Program-made: the position numbers and the translations under genes
Origin: CAZLFA01 sp964558665
Lineage (GTDB): Bacteria; Desulfobacterota; Syntrophia; Syntrophales; PHBD01
Direction of reading: 5' to 3'
NCBI GenBank assembly: GCA_964558665.1
Contig: CAZLFA010000020.1
Span: forward strand, 1-55,041
Length of the DNA stretch: 55,041 nt
Shown: one piece after another, positions 33,398 to 42,276 of the stretch
How positions within the stretch are numbered: the stretch's first letter is position 1
Layout: every line of letters begins with the position of its first letter
Notes under the pieces: model-generated
Told to the model about the DNA's origin: nothing
Seen by the model: the letters and a program-made list of their open reading frames with translations, nothing else
Databases searched by the model: none

Positions 33398-34597
33398 TCA
33401 GTACCGGTCGTCGGCTCCGCCGCCTCCCGAATCTCCCCCTTCAAAGGCAGAAGGGGAACGCGGCAGCGGCTGAGGAGCATCCGCAAAAGCCGGAACGGCG
33501 GCCGCTCCCAGTGCCGCCAGGTCAATGCCGGAACTCTCCGGCTTCAGAATATTTTCTGCAGTGTAGCCGTATCGCATCTTCTCTTTGCCTCTGCCGAGCC
33601 AGCGTATGATCATGAGCGCTGCCGCGACAAGGAATATTCCCATGACGGCGGGATCCCACGCGTAGTGAGTCATTCCCAGATAGTCCTTATTGGTGGCCAG
33701 GGTGGCAACGGCGGCAGCGGAACCGGCGATGATCATCAGGCGTTCTCTTTCTTTTAATCCGTAATAAATGCCTCCTGCGGGAATCAGAAATGTCAGGATG
33801 TAGGAAGTCCAGTAAAGAGCCGGTGAAACACCGCCGAAGGGAGGAAGTACGGACGGCATGAAAAAGGAGCTTCCGAGTACCGGCAGCCGGAGATTGACGG
33901 CGATATAGAGGCCGCAGAAAAGTGATGCCATGACGATGTCATGATCGAGTCGCCTGAAGGCGTATCTTACTTCCCGGTTTTCAAGAAAAGCATGAACAAG
34001 AAAAGCAGTCCCCAAAAACAGAGCCAGGCTGGTCCTTATATTTTCCGGAGAGAGTTCGAGATGGAACGGCAGTGAACAAAGCGCCAGATATCCGGCAACG
34101 GCGGCATAAAGATATCCGAAACGGATATAAATCCAGAATGACAAAAGAGAGCACAGCAGTGTTGTCATCAGCGACTGCGAATGGTGATCTGCATGCCTGA
34201 AAAGCAGTATGGCCATCGCCATGCTGCAAAAAAAGACGCTCTCCGCCGCGAGCGCCTCTTCCATGCCGTACCGGTAAAGATTCTTTGTCCTGATCATATA
34301 CTCGGATAGCGCGTAGGCGGCGAAGGCGAACATCATCAGGGCAATCGAGATAAACGTTTCATCCGACGGTTTTATGATCCAGAAGAAAAAGCCGGCGACT
34401 GCCGCGGTGCAGACGATCGTAAAAACGAAAAACAGGATGCGGAAGAACAGGTTGGTCTGTTTTAACTGCGTATATGTGCGGTCATTGATGATCCGCAACT
34501 GTTCCTCCGTAATCAGGCCTGAACGCTGCCATGATCTGGCGTTTTTCCTGATCAGGATATTTTCCTCGTCTTCCCTGCTGTAGAGTCCGATGCTCAT
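33398..34597 (-). CDS. polytopic membrane protein, DUF2157-like, second of a pair
   Basis: 399 residues from ATG 34597; a longer open frame upstream is a shadow of the neighbouring gene. The N-terminal helical cytosolic part (RSWQRSGLITEEQLRIIND) is followed by about eleven hydrophobic segments (such as ILFFVFTIVCTAAVAGFFFW). The C-terminus is unusual: Pro/Ala-rich, then GGDSGGGGADDRY. Its ATG overlaps the stop of the upstream gene (ATGA), so the two are coupled and probably form a complex. The DUF2157 assignment is by N-terminal pattern only. Function unknown. Confidence 0.7.
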   Translation of the reverse strand: MSIGLYSREDEENILIRKNARSWQRSGLITEEQLRIINDRTYTQLKQTNLFFRILFFVFTIVCTAAVAGFFFWIIKPSDETFISIALMMFAFAAYALSEYMIRTKNLYRYGMEEALAAESVFFCSMAMAILLFRHADHHSQSLMTTLLCSLLSFWIYIRFGYLYAAVAGYLALCSLPFHLELSPENIRTSLALFLGTAFLVHAFLENREVRYAFRRLDHDIVMASLFCGLYIAVNLRLPVLGSSFFMPSVLPPFGGVSPALYWTSYILTFLIPAGGIYYGLKERERLMIIAGSAAAVATLATNKDYLGMTHYAWDPAVMGIFLVAAALMIIRWLGRGKEKMRYGYTAENILKPESSGIDLAALGAAAVPAFADAPQPLPRSPSAFEGGDSGGGGADDRY

Positions 34598-35544
34598 AGG
34601 TCTTTTCTGAACTCCTTTGAAGTCCGGTAAATCAGCCAGACGACGGCGAGGGAGGAGATGATGAAATAGACGAACAAAACCCCCGTACCGGCCCGATAAA
34701 ACGCCTTGCATACGGCGACGCTCAATCCTGCATATCCGCAGATAATGGCATAGAGAAGATAGAGAAAGTCCCTGGTGCGCAGGGCATAAACGGCGGCGAC
34801 GGCACAGGCTGCCGCCAGCGCGGGAAAGTAGAGGGAAACGAATCCCTCGTTGGTTATTCCCGATATCAGGGCTGCAAACAGGAAAAGGGACGTGAAGTTC
34901 AGGTATATATCGAGGAAATGGCGCTTGATGGAAAGCCTGTACAGGGCTCCTCCCGAAACGAATACCAGCAGTGCATAGGCAACGGCATACATCCGGTGAT
35001 ATTCCCGGAAGTGAAGAAGATCGGCGGACAGCTTGAATCCAAACCAAGCGGCCAGGGTGGACAGCGCCAGCGACAGGACAAGTCGGTTGTCGAAACGGTA
35101 CGCGAAAAAGAGAAACAGAACGGAGGACGCAAGGAGATAATTGACCCAAAGATCGGCCACAGCGGGTATCTGCGCGACGATATAGGCGATATCGAGTGAA
35201 TAGACGGTGCAGCCGAAGAAAAGAATGTAGTCGAAGGCCATATTAGGCGATTCCACGGAATCTGATGAATAAGCCTTTCCCTTCATGAAACAGTAGGCAA
35301 ATGCGGCCAGTGCGGAAGCGCTCAGCGCGCCGATGACGGCGATGTCGCCCAGTTGCGCAAAGTATTTTTTGACCGTCAGGCCGAGGCCGGCCAGGATAAA
35401 AAGGACCCCCGCATAGAGGCACGCCCGGAGCTCAAAGTGGAGCGAAAAGCGCCTGTTAAGATGGATGTCCGTCAAAACGCCGGTCTGCGACTGTGTCAGT
35501 ATTTGCTCGTCTTGCAGCTTCTTCAGCAGCGCGGTTGTCTTCAT
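34594..35544 (-). CDS. polytopic membrane protein, DUF2157-like, first of a pair
   Basis: 316 residues. The N-terminal part (LLKKLQDEQILTQSQTGVLT) matches the short helical head of DUF2157 proteins. About nine to ten transmembrane segments follow, the first being ACLYAGVLFILAGLGLTV. It ends in a basic tail (RTSKEFRKDL). It is transcribed before, and translationally coupled to, the gene at 33398-34597. It is divergent from the FecR gene, sharing about 90 bases of upstream DNA. Function unknown. Confidence 0.7.
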   Translation of the reverse strand: MKTTALLKKLQDEQILTQSQTGVLTDIHLNRRFSLHFELRACLYAGVLFILAGLGLTVKKYFAQLGDIAVIGALSASALAAFAYCFMKGKAYSSDSVESPNMAFDYILFFGCTVYSLDIAYIVAQIPAVADLWVNYLLASSVLFLFFAYRFDNRLVLSLALSTLAAWFGFKLSADLLHFREYHRMYAVAYALLVFVSGGALYRLSIKRHFLDIYLNFTSLFLFAALISGITNEGFVSLYFPALAAACAVAAVYALRTRDFLYLLYAIICGYAGLSVAVCKAFYRAGTGVLFVYFIISSLAVVWLIYRTSKEFRKDL

Positions 35545-35566
35545 AATGCTTGTTCATATAAGACAG

Positions 35567-35596
35567 TTGACTTTTGCTTGTCAAAGGTATTATACA
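35567..35596 (+). promoter_or_regulatory. candidate promoter of the FecR gene
   Basis: -35 TTGACT (35567-35572), 18-base spacer, -10 TATACA (35591-35596), ending 36 bases before ATG 35633. Confidence 0.5.
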
Positions 35597-35632
35597 ATTA
35601 TTAATAAATTGGGGGGGATTGAGGAGGCAATC

Positions 35633-36076
35633 ATGCTGAACAAATTATTTTTGACAATCCTGGTTTTTTCCTTTCTTACTGTTGCCGCTCAGGCATCGGA
35701 CACGACCATCGGTTATGTGAAAACGGCTAAAGGCGATGCCACGATAGTAAGAGGAAAGAATGTCATCCAGGCGCGGATCAATGATAAAATATCCAGAAAG
35801 GATATTTTGAAAACAGGGGCCAACAGTGCACTGGGCGTGACGCTGAAGGATGATACCCTGATCGCCCTGGGATCAAACAGTGAAGTTGTTGTCAGTGAGT
35901 TTAATTTTTCCCCCGCTGAAGGCAAGCTGAATCTGTTCACAAGGATATTGAAGGGATGTGTGGAGTTAACCTCCGGAATCATCGCCAAACTGTCCCCGGA
36001 AACAGTCAAGTATTCTACTCCTGTAGGCGATATCGGCATCCGCGGTACACGATTTGCCGTCTACCTTGCAGAATAG
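35633..36076 (+). CDS. short FecR-domain periplasmic protein
   Basis: 147 residues from ATG 35633 with GAGGAGG seven bases upstream. Signal peptide MLNKLFLTILVFSFLTVAAQ. The single FecR domain has the usual pattern: GDATIVRGKN, ISRKDILKTGANSALGVTLK, DDTLIALGSNSEVVV, then KYSTPVGDIGIRGTRFAV. It lacks the N-terminal cytosolic and C-terminal regions of true FecR, so it is more likely a periplasmic sensing or scaffold partner of the CHASE2 kinase two genes downstream. Such FecR/CHASE2 neighbours recur in bacteria; its ligand is unknown. Confidence 0.8.
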   Translation: MLNKLFLTILVFSFLTVAAQASDTTIGYVKTAKGDATIVRGKNVIQARINDKISRKDILKTGANSALGVTLKDDTLIALGSNSEVVVSEFNFSPAEGKLNLFTRILKGCVELTSGIIAKLSPETVKYSTPVGDIGIRGTRFAVYLAE

Positions 36077-36143
36077 CAGGGTAGTAAATCAGCCGTAAAA
36101 ACAAATCAAAACGTCATCAGGCATGATGGAGGGGGCAATTGTG

Positions 36144-36746
36144 ATGTCTGCCATTCCCCGGCTTTTTTTTGTTATCTGTTTGATTGTGATGCTGGGCGCA
36201 TGCACAAAGAAAAGCGTTGTTGTGCTGTTGCCCGATCGGGACGGAAAGACCGGCGCTATAGAAGTACGCAACCAGGGCGGATCGCAAAAACTGAACGCGC
36301 CGAACGAGTCAACGGCAATATCCTCGTCAAAAAAAGCTCCCGATTCTCCTGAAATCATGAGCAATGACCGGGTGAAACAGGTATTCGGGGAGGCGATGTC
36401 GGCCACCCCTGCCCCGCCTGCGCATTACATGCTGTATTTCCTGACTGATTCAACGCGGTTCACCGATGAGTCCAAACTTGTATTTGAGGAGGTAATAGCC
36501 TCCGTTAAAAAGATAAAGCCGGCGGAGGTTTCGATAGTGGGGCACACGGACCGGGTGGGATCAAGGGAACAGAACTTCCGCCTGGGGTTTGAGCGGGCGG
36601 CCCAGGTAAAAAACCTCCTGGTGAAGCGGGGAGTCGCAGAAGAAATTATCGAAATTTCATCCCACGGGGAAGACAATCCGCTGATCAAAACAGACGACGA
36701 AGTGTCGGAGCCAAAAAACCGGCGTGTTGAAATTGTCATCAGATGA
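36144..36746 (+). CDS. OmpA-family lipoprotein
   Basis: 200 residues from ATG 36144, with GGAGGGGG upstream. The lipobox is LGAC in a short signal peptide. A low-complexity linker (about 25-95) leads to the OmpA-like peptidoglycan-binding domain: MLYFLTDSTRFTDESKLVFE, VSIVGHTDRVGSREQNFRLG, FERAAQVKNLLVKRGVAE, NRRVEIVIR. It should tether the outer or inner membrane to peptidoglycan. It lies between the FecR gene and the CHASE2 kinase in the same orientation and is probably co-transcribed. Confidence 0.88.
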   Translation: MSAIPRLFFVICLIVMLGACTKKSVVVLLPDRDGKTGAIEVRNQGGSQKLNAPNESTAISSSKKAPDSPEIMSNDRVKQVFGEAMSATPAPPAHYMLYFLTDSTRFTDESKLVFEEVIASVKKIKPAEVSIVGHTDRVGSREQNFRLGFERAAQVKNLLVKRGVAEEIIEISSHGEDNPLIKTDDEVSEPKNRRVEIVIR

Positions 36747-36843
36747 CATTCGACCTCTCCACCGGATTTTCATCATAAGGCCATGTGAGCCTGCTGCGCG
36801 GCTTCACGACAGGAGAGGTTGACATCCTCGGGAAATCATAAAT

Positions 36844-39800
36844 ATGTCCATATCCTTGACTATTCTTAAGAAAAACCTGAGGGAGAATCATTATCTGTTC
36901 TTGTGGGGAATCGCCGTAACAGCAGTGTTCTCTCTCTTCTATATTTTTGAACCCCCTCTTTTCCGTTTTCTGGAATTGCGTTACTACGATGCCGTCCTGA
37001 GGGAGAATCCGATACAAAAGCCGCCTGCGGATGTCGTAATTGTAGATATCGATGAAAACAGCCTCAAGGAGTTCGGCCAGTGGCCCTGGCCCCGCTATCT
37101 TGTTGCGCGTCTGCTGAAAAAGATTCATGAACATGATCCTTCCGTAATCGGAGTGGATATGCTGTTTGCAGAAGCGGACCGGACGTCGCTTAACTCTGTG
37201 CTTAAACATATCAGGGAAACGTGCGGCGCTTCACCCGGCATGGCGGGCGTTCCTCCCATCTGCATGAACAACGACCGCCTGCTGGCGGAAACGCTGAGTA
37301 CGGGGCCGTTCATCCTTGCAAGGAAATTCCTTTTCGACGGCGATGCCGTCAAATCACAGGAATGTGTAATGCATCCCCTACCGGTGGCGATTATCGGCGC
37401 GTCCTCGTCCGGGCAGGACGACAAACTGTTCCACAAGGCGTCCGGAGTCATCTGCAACATGCGGATGTTTGATTCCGCAGTTACGGCGAATGGATTTATA
37501 AACGCGGCTTTTGATATTGACGGTCTGCTGCGCAGGGTGCCTCTCATCATTCGATATGACCCGGGCAGCGGCAGTCCGGAGTATTTCCCCAGCCTTGTTC
37601 TGGCCGCGGTCATGAAGCAGAAGAACATCCGGCAGGTGTTTGTCAGAATGAATTCCGGGAAGCCGTTCCAGATTCTCCTTGGCGACATTGCCATTCCGGT
37701 TGACGGTATCGGCAATATGCTCATTCACTATCGCGACAGGGACAAGGCATTTCCTTATGTATCCGCGTACGACCTGCTGTCGGGCCGCACCCCGAAACTG
37801 TCCATGAAAGGCAAGATTGTCTTTGTCGGCACGTCCGCCACCGGACTGGGCGAAAGAAGGATAACGCCCGTTCATCCGTTTCTGCCGGGCGTGGAGATTC
37901 ATGCCACGGCCGCTCAGAATATTCTTCAGTCGAACTTCGTCACCAGGCCTTCATGGGTGCCGGGCATGGAATTTCTCCTCACCGTTTTAGCCGGCCTTTT
38001 ATCGACGATCCTGTTTATAAGGGCAAATGCCAAATGGAGCCTTGTGCTTCTGATAACCGTATCGGCGGGGTTTCTGGCCGTTTCGTACTGGGCATTCCGC
38101 ATGGAAAGCATTGTTTTGTCCCCTCTTGTTCCATTGCTGGCGGTTGCCGCTAATTTCTCCATTCTGAATCTGTCAAAGTTCTGGATATCGGAGCGGGCAC
38201 TGCGCCGCAGTGAAAACAAGTACCGCTCCATTTTTGACAACGCCATCGAAGGCATCTGCCAGATTACTCCTGACGGCAGGATCGTTACTGCAAACCCCGC
38301 TCTTGCCAGGATGATGGGGTTTGAGACGCCTGCGGATATGTTCTCGAAAATTACCCGCATCCAGTCCGTTCGCTTTGAAAATCCGCGCGCGCTGCAGGAG
38401 CTTCTCCGGCTGTTTTCGGAAAGCGGAAAACTCCGCGCCTTCGAGGCGGAGATTTATACGGCAAAGGAAACAAAGATCTGGGTTTCCATAAATGCCGGCG
38501 TCACAAGAGGCGATGATAATCTTCCTCTGTATGAGGCGTCGGTTGAGGACATCACCGATCGCAAACATTCAGAAGAAGCTTTGCAGGAATCAAGACAAAG
38601 GCTGGCGGACATCATCGATTTTCTTCCGGATGCCACTCTGGTCATTGATAGGGACGGCGGTGTAATTGCCTGGAATCGAGCCATGGAAGCCATGACGGGA
38701 ATCAGGAAGGAAGAGATTCTCGGCAAAAAAAAACGCGAATACGCCGTTCCCTTCTACGGGGAAAGCCGGCCCCTTCTCATCGATCTGGCGCTTCATCCGG
38801 ATCCGGAGATGGAAAAAAGTTACACAGTCTTCCGTCGAACGGGAGACATCATCTTCGGCGAGGCCTATACACCGAACCTTCCGCCGGGAAATCTTCATAT
38901 GTCCGCCATGGCTTCCGTGCTTAGGGATTCCCGGGGCGAAATCGTCGGAGCCATAGAGTGCATCCGCAACAACACGGAGCGCAAGCACCTGGAGGAGCGC
39001 CTGGTGAGGGCTGAAAAGATGGAGGCCCTCGGCACGATGGCCGGGGGAGTGGCCCACGATCTGAACAACGTCCTCGGTGTGCTCGTCGGATATTCGGAAC
39101 TGATGATGCTGAGGGTGCCGGAGTCGGATCCATTGCGCCGGTATGCGACAAACATTCATCACTCCGGCGAGAGAGGCGCAGCCATTATCCAGGATCTGCT
39201 GACCCTGGCCAGAAGGGGTGTAGTCGTATCGGATATAATCAGTCTGAACAAACTGGTACCCATGTACTTCAATACCCCGGAATTCGGCAAACTGAAGGAT
39301 GATTATCCGGATATCGCTTTCAGGACGGATCTGAGCGGAGACCTGATGAACATAACCGGTTCCCCTGTCCATCTGTCCAAGACCTTGATGAACCTTGTAT
39401 CCAACGCCGCCGAAGCCATATCGGGAAAGGGGAGTGTAGTAGTAAAAACGGAGAACCGCTATCTGGATGCCCCTGTCCGTGGATACGATGACGTGGTGGC
39501 AGGAGATTACGTCGTGCTCTCCGTGACCGATACCGGCAAGGGGATATCGGTTACGGATATAGGGAAGATATTCGAGCCGTTCTACACGAAAAAGGTCATG
39601 GGTAAAAGCGGCACGGGGCTGGGGCTGGCTGTTGTATGGGGAACGGTGAAGGACCACAAGGGCTACATTGACGTAAGCAGCAGGGAAGGTGCGGGAAGCG
39701 TATTCACGCTTTTCTTTCCGGCAACGAGAGAGGAATTATCAGAAGATAAAAAGAAGGCTTCTTTAGATCAATACATGGGGGCGGGGGAAACCATCCTGGT

Positions 39801-40161
39801 TGTGGACGACATGGCGGAGCAAAGAGAAATGGCGGCAAGCATGCTGAGCAGACTTAATTACAAAGTATTTTCGGTTCCCAGCGGGGAGGATGCGGTGTCC
39901 TGGCTCGCTTCTCAGAAGGCGGATCTGCTGCTCCTGGATATGATCATGGAGCCGGGCATTGACGGCCTCGAAACCTACCGGCGGGTGATTGAAATCAATC
40001 CCGGCCAGAAGGCGGTGGTCACGAGCGGTTACACGGAGACAGAGCAGGTCAGGAAGGTTCAGGAACTGGGGGCCGGCTGTTTTATCCGCAAGCCTTATGC
40101 TCTGGAGAAGCTGGGGATGGCGATCAGAGAGGAACTGTCAAAGAAGGATCGCATGTCTTGA
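36844..40161 (+). CDS. CHASE2-PAS-PAS hybrid histidine kinase with receiver
   Basis: 1105 residues. One N-terminal TM (about 20-40), an extracytoplasmic CHASE2 domain (about 50-350; DVVIVDIDENSLKEFGQWPW, VIGVDMLFAEADR, GKIVFVGTSATGLGERR), and three TMs (about 370-440). Cytosolic part: PAS1 (about 460-580), PAS2 (about 588-710), HisKA with H738 in GGVAHDLNN, HATPase (DTGKGISVTDIGKIFEPFY, GTGLGLAVVWGTVK) and a C-terminal receiver with phospho-acceptor D1032 in LLLLDMIMEPG. Probably senses an envelope signal with the FecR and OmpA proteins. No output regulator is adjacent. A terminator follows at 40191. Confidence 0.93.
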   Translation: MSISLTILKKNLRENHYLFLWGIAVTAVFSLFYIFEPPLFRFLELRYYDAVLRENPIQKPPADVVIVDIDENSLKEFGQWPWPRYLVARLLKKIHEHDPSVIGVDMLFAEADRTSLNSVLKHIRETCGASPGMAGVPPICMNNDRLLAETLSTGPFILARKFLFDGDAVKSQECVMHPLPVAIIGASSSGQDDKLFHKASGVICNMRMFDSAVTANGFINAAFDIDGLLRRVPLIIRYDPGSGSPEYFPSLVLAAVMKQKNIRQVFVRMNSGKPFQILLGDIAIPVDGIGNMLIHYRDRDKAFPYVSAYDLLSGRTPKLSMKGKIVFVGTSATGLGERRITPVHPFLPGVEIHATAAQNILQSNFVTRPSWVPGMEFLLTVLAGLLSTILFIRANAKWSLVLLITVSAGFLAVSYWAFRMESIVLSPLVPLLAVAANFSILNLSKFWISERALRRSENKYRSIFDNAIEGICQITPDGRIVTANPALARMMGFETPADMFSKITRIQSVRFENPRALQELLRLFSESGKLRAFEAEIYTAKETKIWVSINAGVTRGDDNLPLYEASVEDITDRKHSEEALQESRQRLADIIDFLPDATLVIDRDGGVIAWNRAMEAMTGIRKEEILGKKKREYAVPFYGESRPLLIDLALHPDPEMEKSYTVFRRTGDIIFGEAYTPNLPPGNLHMSAMASVLRDSRGEIVGAIECIRNNTERKHLEERLVRAEKMEALGTMAGGVAHDLNNVLGVLVGYSELMMLRVPESDPLRRYATNIHHSGERGAAIIQDLLTLARRGVVVSDIISLNKLVPMYFNTPEFGKLKDDYPDIAFRTDLSGDLMNITGSPVHLSKTLMNLVSNAAEAISGKGSVVVKTENRYLDAPVRGYDDVVAGDYVVLSVTDTGKGISVTDIGKIFEPFYTKKVMGKSGTGLGLAVVWGTVKDHKGYIDVSSREGAGSVFTLFFPATREELSEDKKKASLDQYMGAGETILVVDDMAEQREMAASMLSRLNYKVFSVPSGEDAVSWLASQKADLLLLDMIMEPGIDGLETYRRVIEINPGQKAVVTSGYTETEQVRKVQELGAGCFIRKPYALEKLGMAIREELSKKDRMS

Positions 40162-40190
40162 ATACAAAAGCGCCTGGCAGATATGCAGTA

Positions 40191-40229
40191 CGGACATCAG
40201 GTTTTTTATTTGCCTGTCCGGGTTTTTTT
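40191..40229 (+). terminator. terminator of the hybrid kinase gene
   Basis: Stem CGGACA (40191-40196) / TGTCCG (40215-40220), extended by GG/CC after a small bulge, followed by GGTTTTTTT. It overlaps the last codons of the convergent helicase gene. Confidence 0.6.
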
Positions 40230-41450
40230 CCTTTTCTTTGATTTCAGCCATGCCTCATGGTCTTCAATCAGCGCCTGGATATCGTTTTTCTTTTCAGCAG
40301 TATTGATCGTCTGCGCATATTCATCCATGGCGATCTTTATAACTTCGATCTTTTTGTTCAGAAACTGCTGGATCTCTTCAAGCCGCTCTCTTTCATCTTT
40401 GCTGCAAAAAGAAATTGCAATCCCCTTTTTGACTCCCCGTCCTGTCCTTCCCACTCTGTGGACATAGTTTTCGGCCTTTTCGGGCAAGTCATAGTTGATG
40501 ACATAATGCACATCGGGGATGTCGATGCCGCGTGCACTTACATCTGTGGCAATCAGGATATTGCAGTCGCCGTCCTTGAATTTTTTCATCACGTCGGATC
40601 TTTCACCCTGATCCTTTTCGCCATGAATAGTCATGGCGCGAATCTGCACCCGTTCGAGGGACTTTGTAACTCGTTCCGCGCGCACCCTTGTTCTGACGAA
40701 GACGATGACTCTGCTGTCGGGATTTTCCCTGATGAATCTTTCCAGGAAAAAGCGCTTGTCATCCATTTCTACAAACATGACCGCATGAGAAACGTTCCTT
40801 GAAACGGGATCGTCCGGGGATATCTGAATGCGTATTGCCGTGCTTTTCACCTGGGAAAAAGCCAGCTTCTTGATCTCCGGATTGATGGTGGCCGAGAAAA
40901 ACAGGGTTTGGTGCTTTTTCGTGAGCATTTTTTTTACATATTTGATGTCGGCGATGAAACCCAGATCGAGCATGCGGTCGGCTTCATCCAGGACAAGGGT
41001 TTCGATGCTGCTGAGATTAATGTGACCCTGATTGATGAGATCAAACATCCTTCCCGGCGTGGAAATCAAAACATCGATGCCGCCCTGAAGCTTCCTGATC
41101 TGCTCGTCCTGCTCGACGCCGCCAATCAGGGAAAATACCTTTACCCTTGTGTGTTTCGCGATACTTGCAAATACATCGCCGATCTGCATGGCCAGTTCGC
41201 GGGTCGGAACCATGACAATGCACTTGATTCCGGAGGCGCGTTTGCTGCTTTTGCTCCGGTGGATTCTATCGATGAGAGGGATGGCAAAAGCCGCCGTTTT
41301 GCCGGTTCCTGTCTGGGCTATGGCCAGGACATCCTCCCCCTGCATGATGGACGGGATGGATTTAAACTGGATATCTGTCGGTCTCCTGAAGCCGAGTTGT
41401 TCCAGGTTTTTTTTTATGGCTTCGGAAATGTAATACTTTTCAAACTTCAT
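40206..41450 (-). CDS. DEAD-box ATP-dependent RNA helicase, RhlE-like
   Basis: 414 residues. All core motifs are present: Q motif region GFRRPTDIQFKSIP, motif I AQTGTGKT, PTRELAMQ, motif II DEAD in LVLDEADRMLDLG, motif III SAT, motif IV region VIVFVRTR, motif V ATDVSARGIDIP, motif VI HRVGRTGR. The short basic C-terminus (WLKSKKRKKTRTGK) resembles RhlE-type helicases involved in RNA turnover or ribosome assembly. It is monocistronic and convergent with the kinase gene. Confidence 0.95.
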   Translation of the reverse strand: MKFEKYYISEAIKKNLEQLGFRRPTDIQFKSIPSIMQGEDVLAIAQTGTGKTAAFAIPLIDRIHRSKSSKRASGIKCIVMVPTRELAMQIGDVFASIAKHTRVKVFSLIGGVEQDEQIRKLQGGIDVLISTPGRMFDLINQGHINLSSIETLVLDEADRMLDLGFIADIKYVKKMLTKKHQTLFFSATINPEIKKLAFSQVKSTAIRIQISPDDPVSRNVSHAVMFVEMDDKRFFLERFIRENPDSRVIVFVRTRVRAERVTKSLERVQIRAMTIHGEKDQGERSDVMKKFKDGDCNILIATDVSARGIDIPDVHYVINYDLPEKAENYVHRVGRTGRGVKKGIAISFCSKDERERLEEIQQFLNKKIEVIKIAMDEYAQTINTAEKKNDIQALIEDHEAWLKSKKRKKTRTGK

Positions 41451-41500
41451 AATCTCAAGCCGGTTTTAACATCAGGAGCTTCCGGATGGATAACGGTTGG

Positions 41501-42058
41501 CTATGCGAAGGACCTGGCGAACAACTCTTTAATTGCCTTTTTGCCGTTCTCTTCGAGGAAACGTGTGCCGGTTCCGGTGAAGTGAACCCTGGTTATCACA
41601 GGTTTATCGCCCTGGTTTCGCTCAATCCAATCCAGGCTGTTCCAAGTGAACCAACTGTTTTTTTTCTGATCAAAGACGTGCAGCGGTTTATTGCAGATCT
41701 TGCTGAATTCGGCTCCCCATCCGGTGCCGCCCTTGACGGTTTTGTCGTCCATTATCTCGCCGATGACAAAGATTTCCTGTCCTTTGTTGATCTGATACCA
41801 TATAGTCTGGAGGATTTTGCGAATGGTTGCGTTATCGGTATACCGGCGGTTCATCAATTTTGATATGTATTCGAGACTGACATCGCCGTTTTTCAGCTCT
41901 TCATGGTTCAGGACGCGCAAGCCGCGTTTGCGGATTATGTTGTGTCCGTCGAATGTGAAATTTACCTCTTCAATTCCAAAGCTCTCCGCGCAGGTGCCGA
42001 ATTCCGCCTCCGCCCCCTGGGCGCCCCCGCTAAAGAGTATACAATCTTCCCTTTTCAT
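41501..42058 (-). CDS. SLOG-superfamily Rossmann-like protein
   Basis: 185 residues. The N-terminal ILFSGGAQGAEAEFGTCAES is the nucleotide-binding glycine-rich loop of the SLOG/LOG-like fold. GGTGWGAEFSKICNKPLHVF followed by WFTWN matches the second conserved region of this family. Related SLOG proteins sense or process nucleotide ligands, some in phage defence systems. No effector gene is next to it here. It lies about 50 bases downstream of the helicase gene start on the same strand. Confidence 0.65.
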   Translation of the reverse strand: MKREDCILFSGGAQGAEAEFGTCAESFGIEEVNFTFDGHNIIRKRGLRVLNHEELKNGDVSLEYISKLMNRRYTDNATIRKILQTIWYQINKGQEIFVIGEIMDDKTVKGGTGWGAEFSKICNKPLHVFDQKKNSWFTWNSLDWIERNQGDKPVITRVHFTGTGTRFLEENGKKAIKELFARSFA

Positions 42059-42217
42059 TGCCGTTCCTTTCTGATGTGTGATTATTTTAAATGATTTAAT
42101 TGCTGATCAAACTTCATGGAAACTAAAATATCTATCGAACTAAATAATAAATGTCAATAAATTTATTTCTATAAAACCAATGAAAACTTCCCCGTGATTT
42201 AAGTGTTTGCGCAATAG

Positions 42218-42246
42218 TTGACTAATTTCCGTGAAATATGCAATAT
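42218..42246 (+). promoter_or_regulatory. candidate promoter of the keto-acid cleavage operon
   Basis: TTGACT (42218-42223), 17-base spacer, CAATAT (42241-42246). The -10 box is weak. Confidence 0.35.
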
Positions 42247-42276
42247 TTCAAGGGTAATCCATTAAGGAGTTGAGAT

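Noticed and set aside
34598..35149. Long N-terminal extension of the membrane protein at 33398-34597
   Set aside because: It is an antisense-type shadow inside the upstream membrane gene: Arg/Cys/Pro-rich with no domain. ATG 34597 overlaps the upstream stop and is the natural start.
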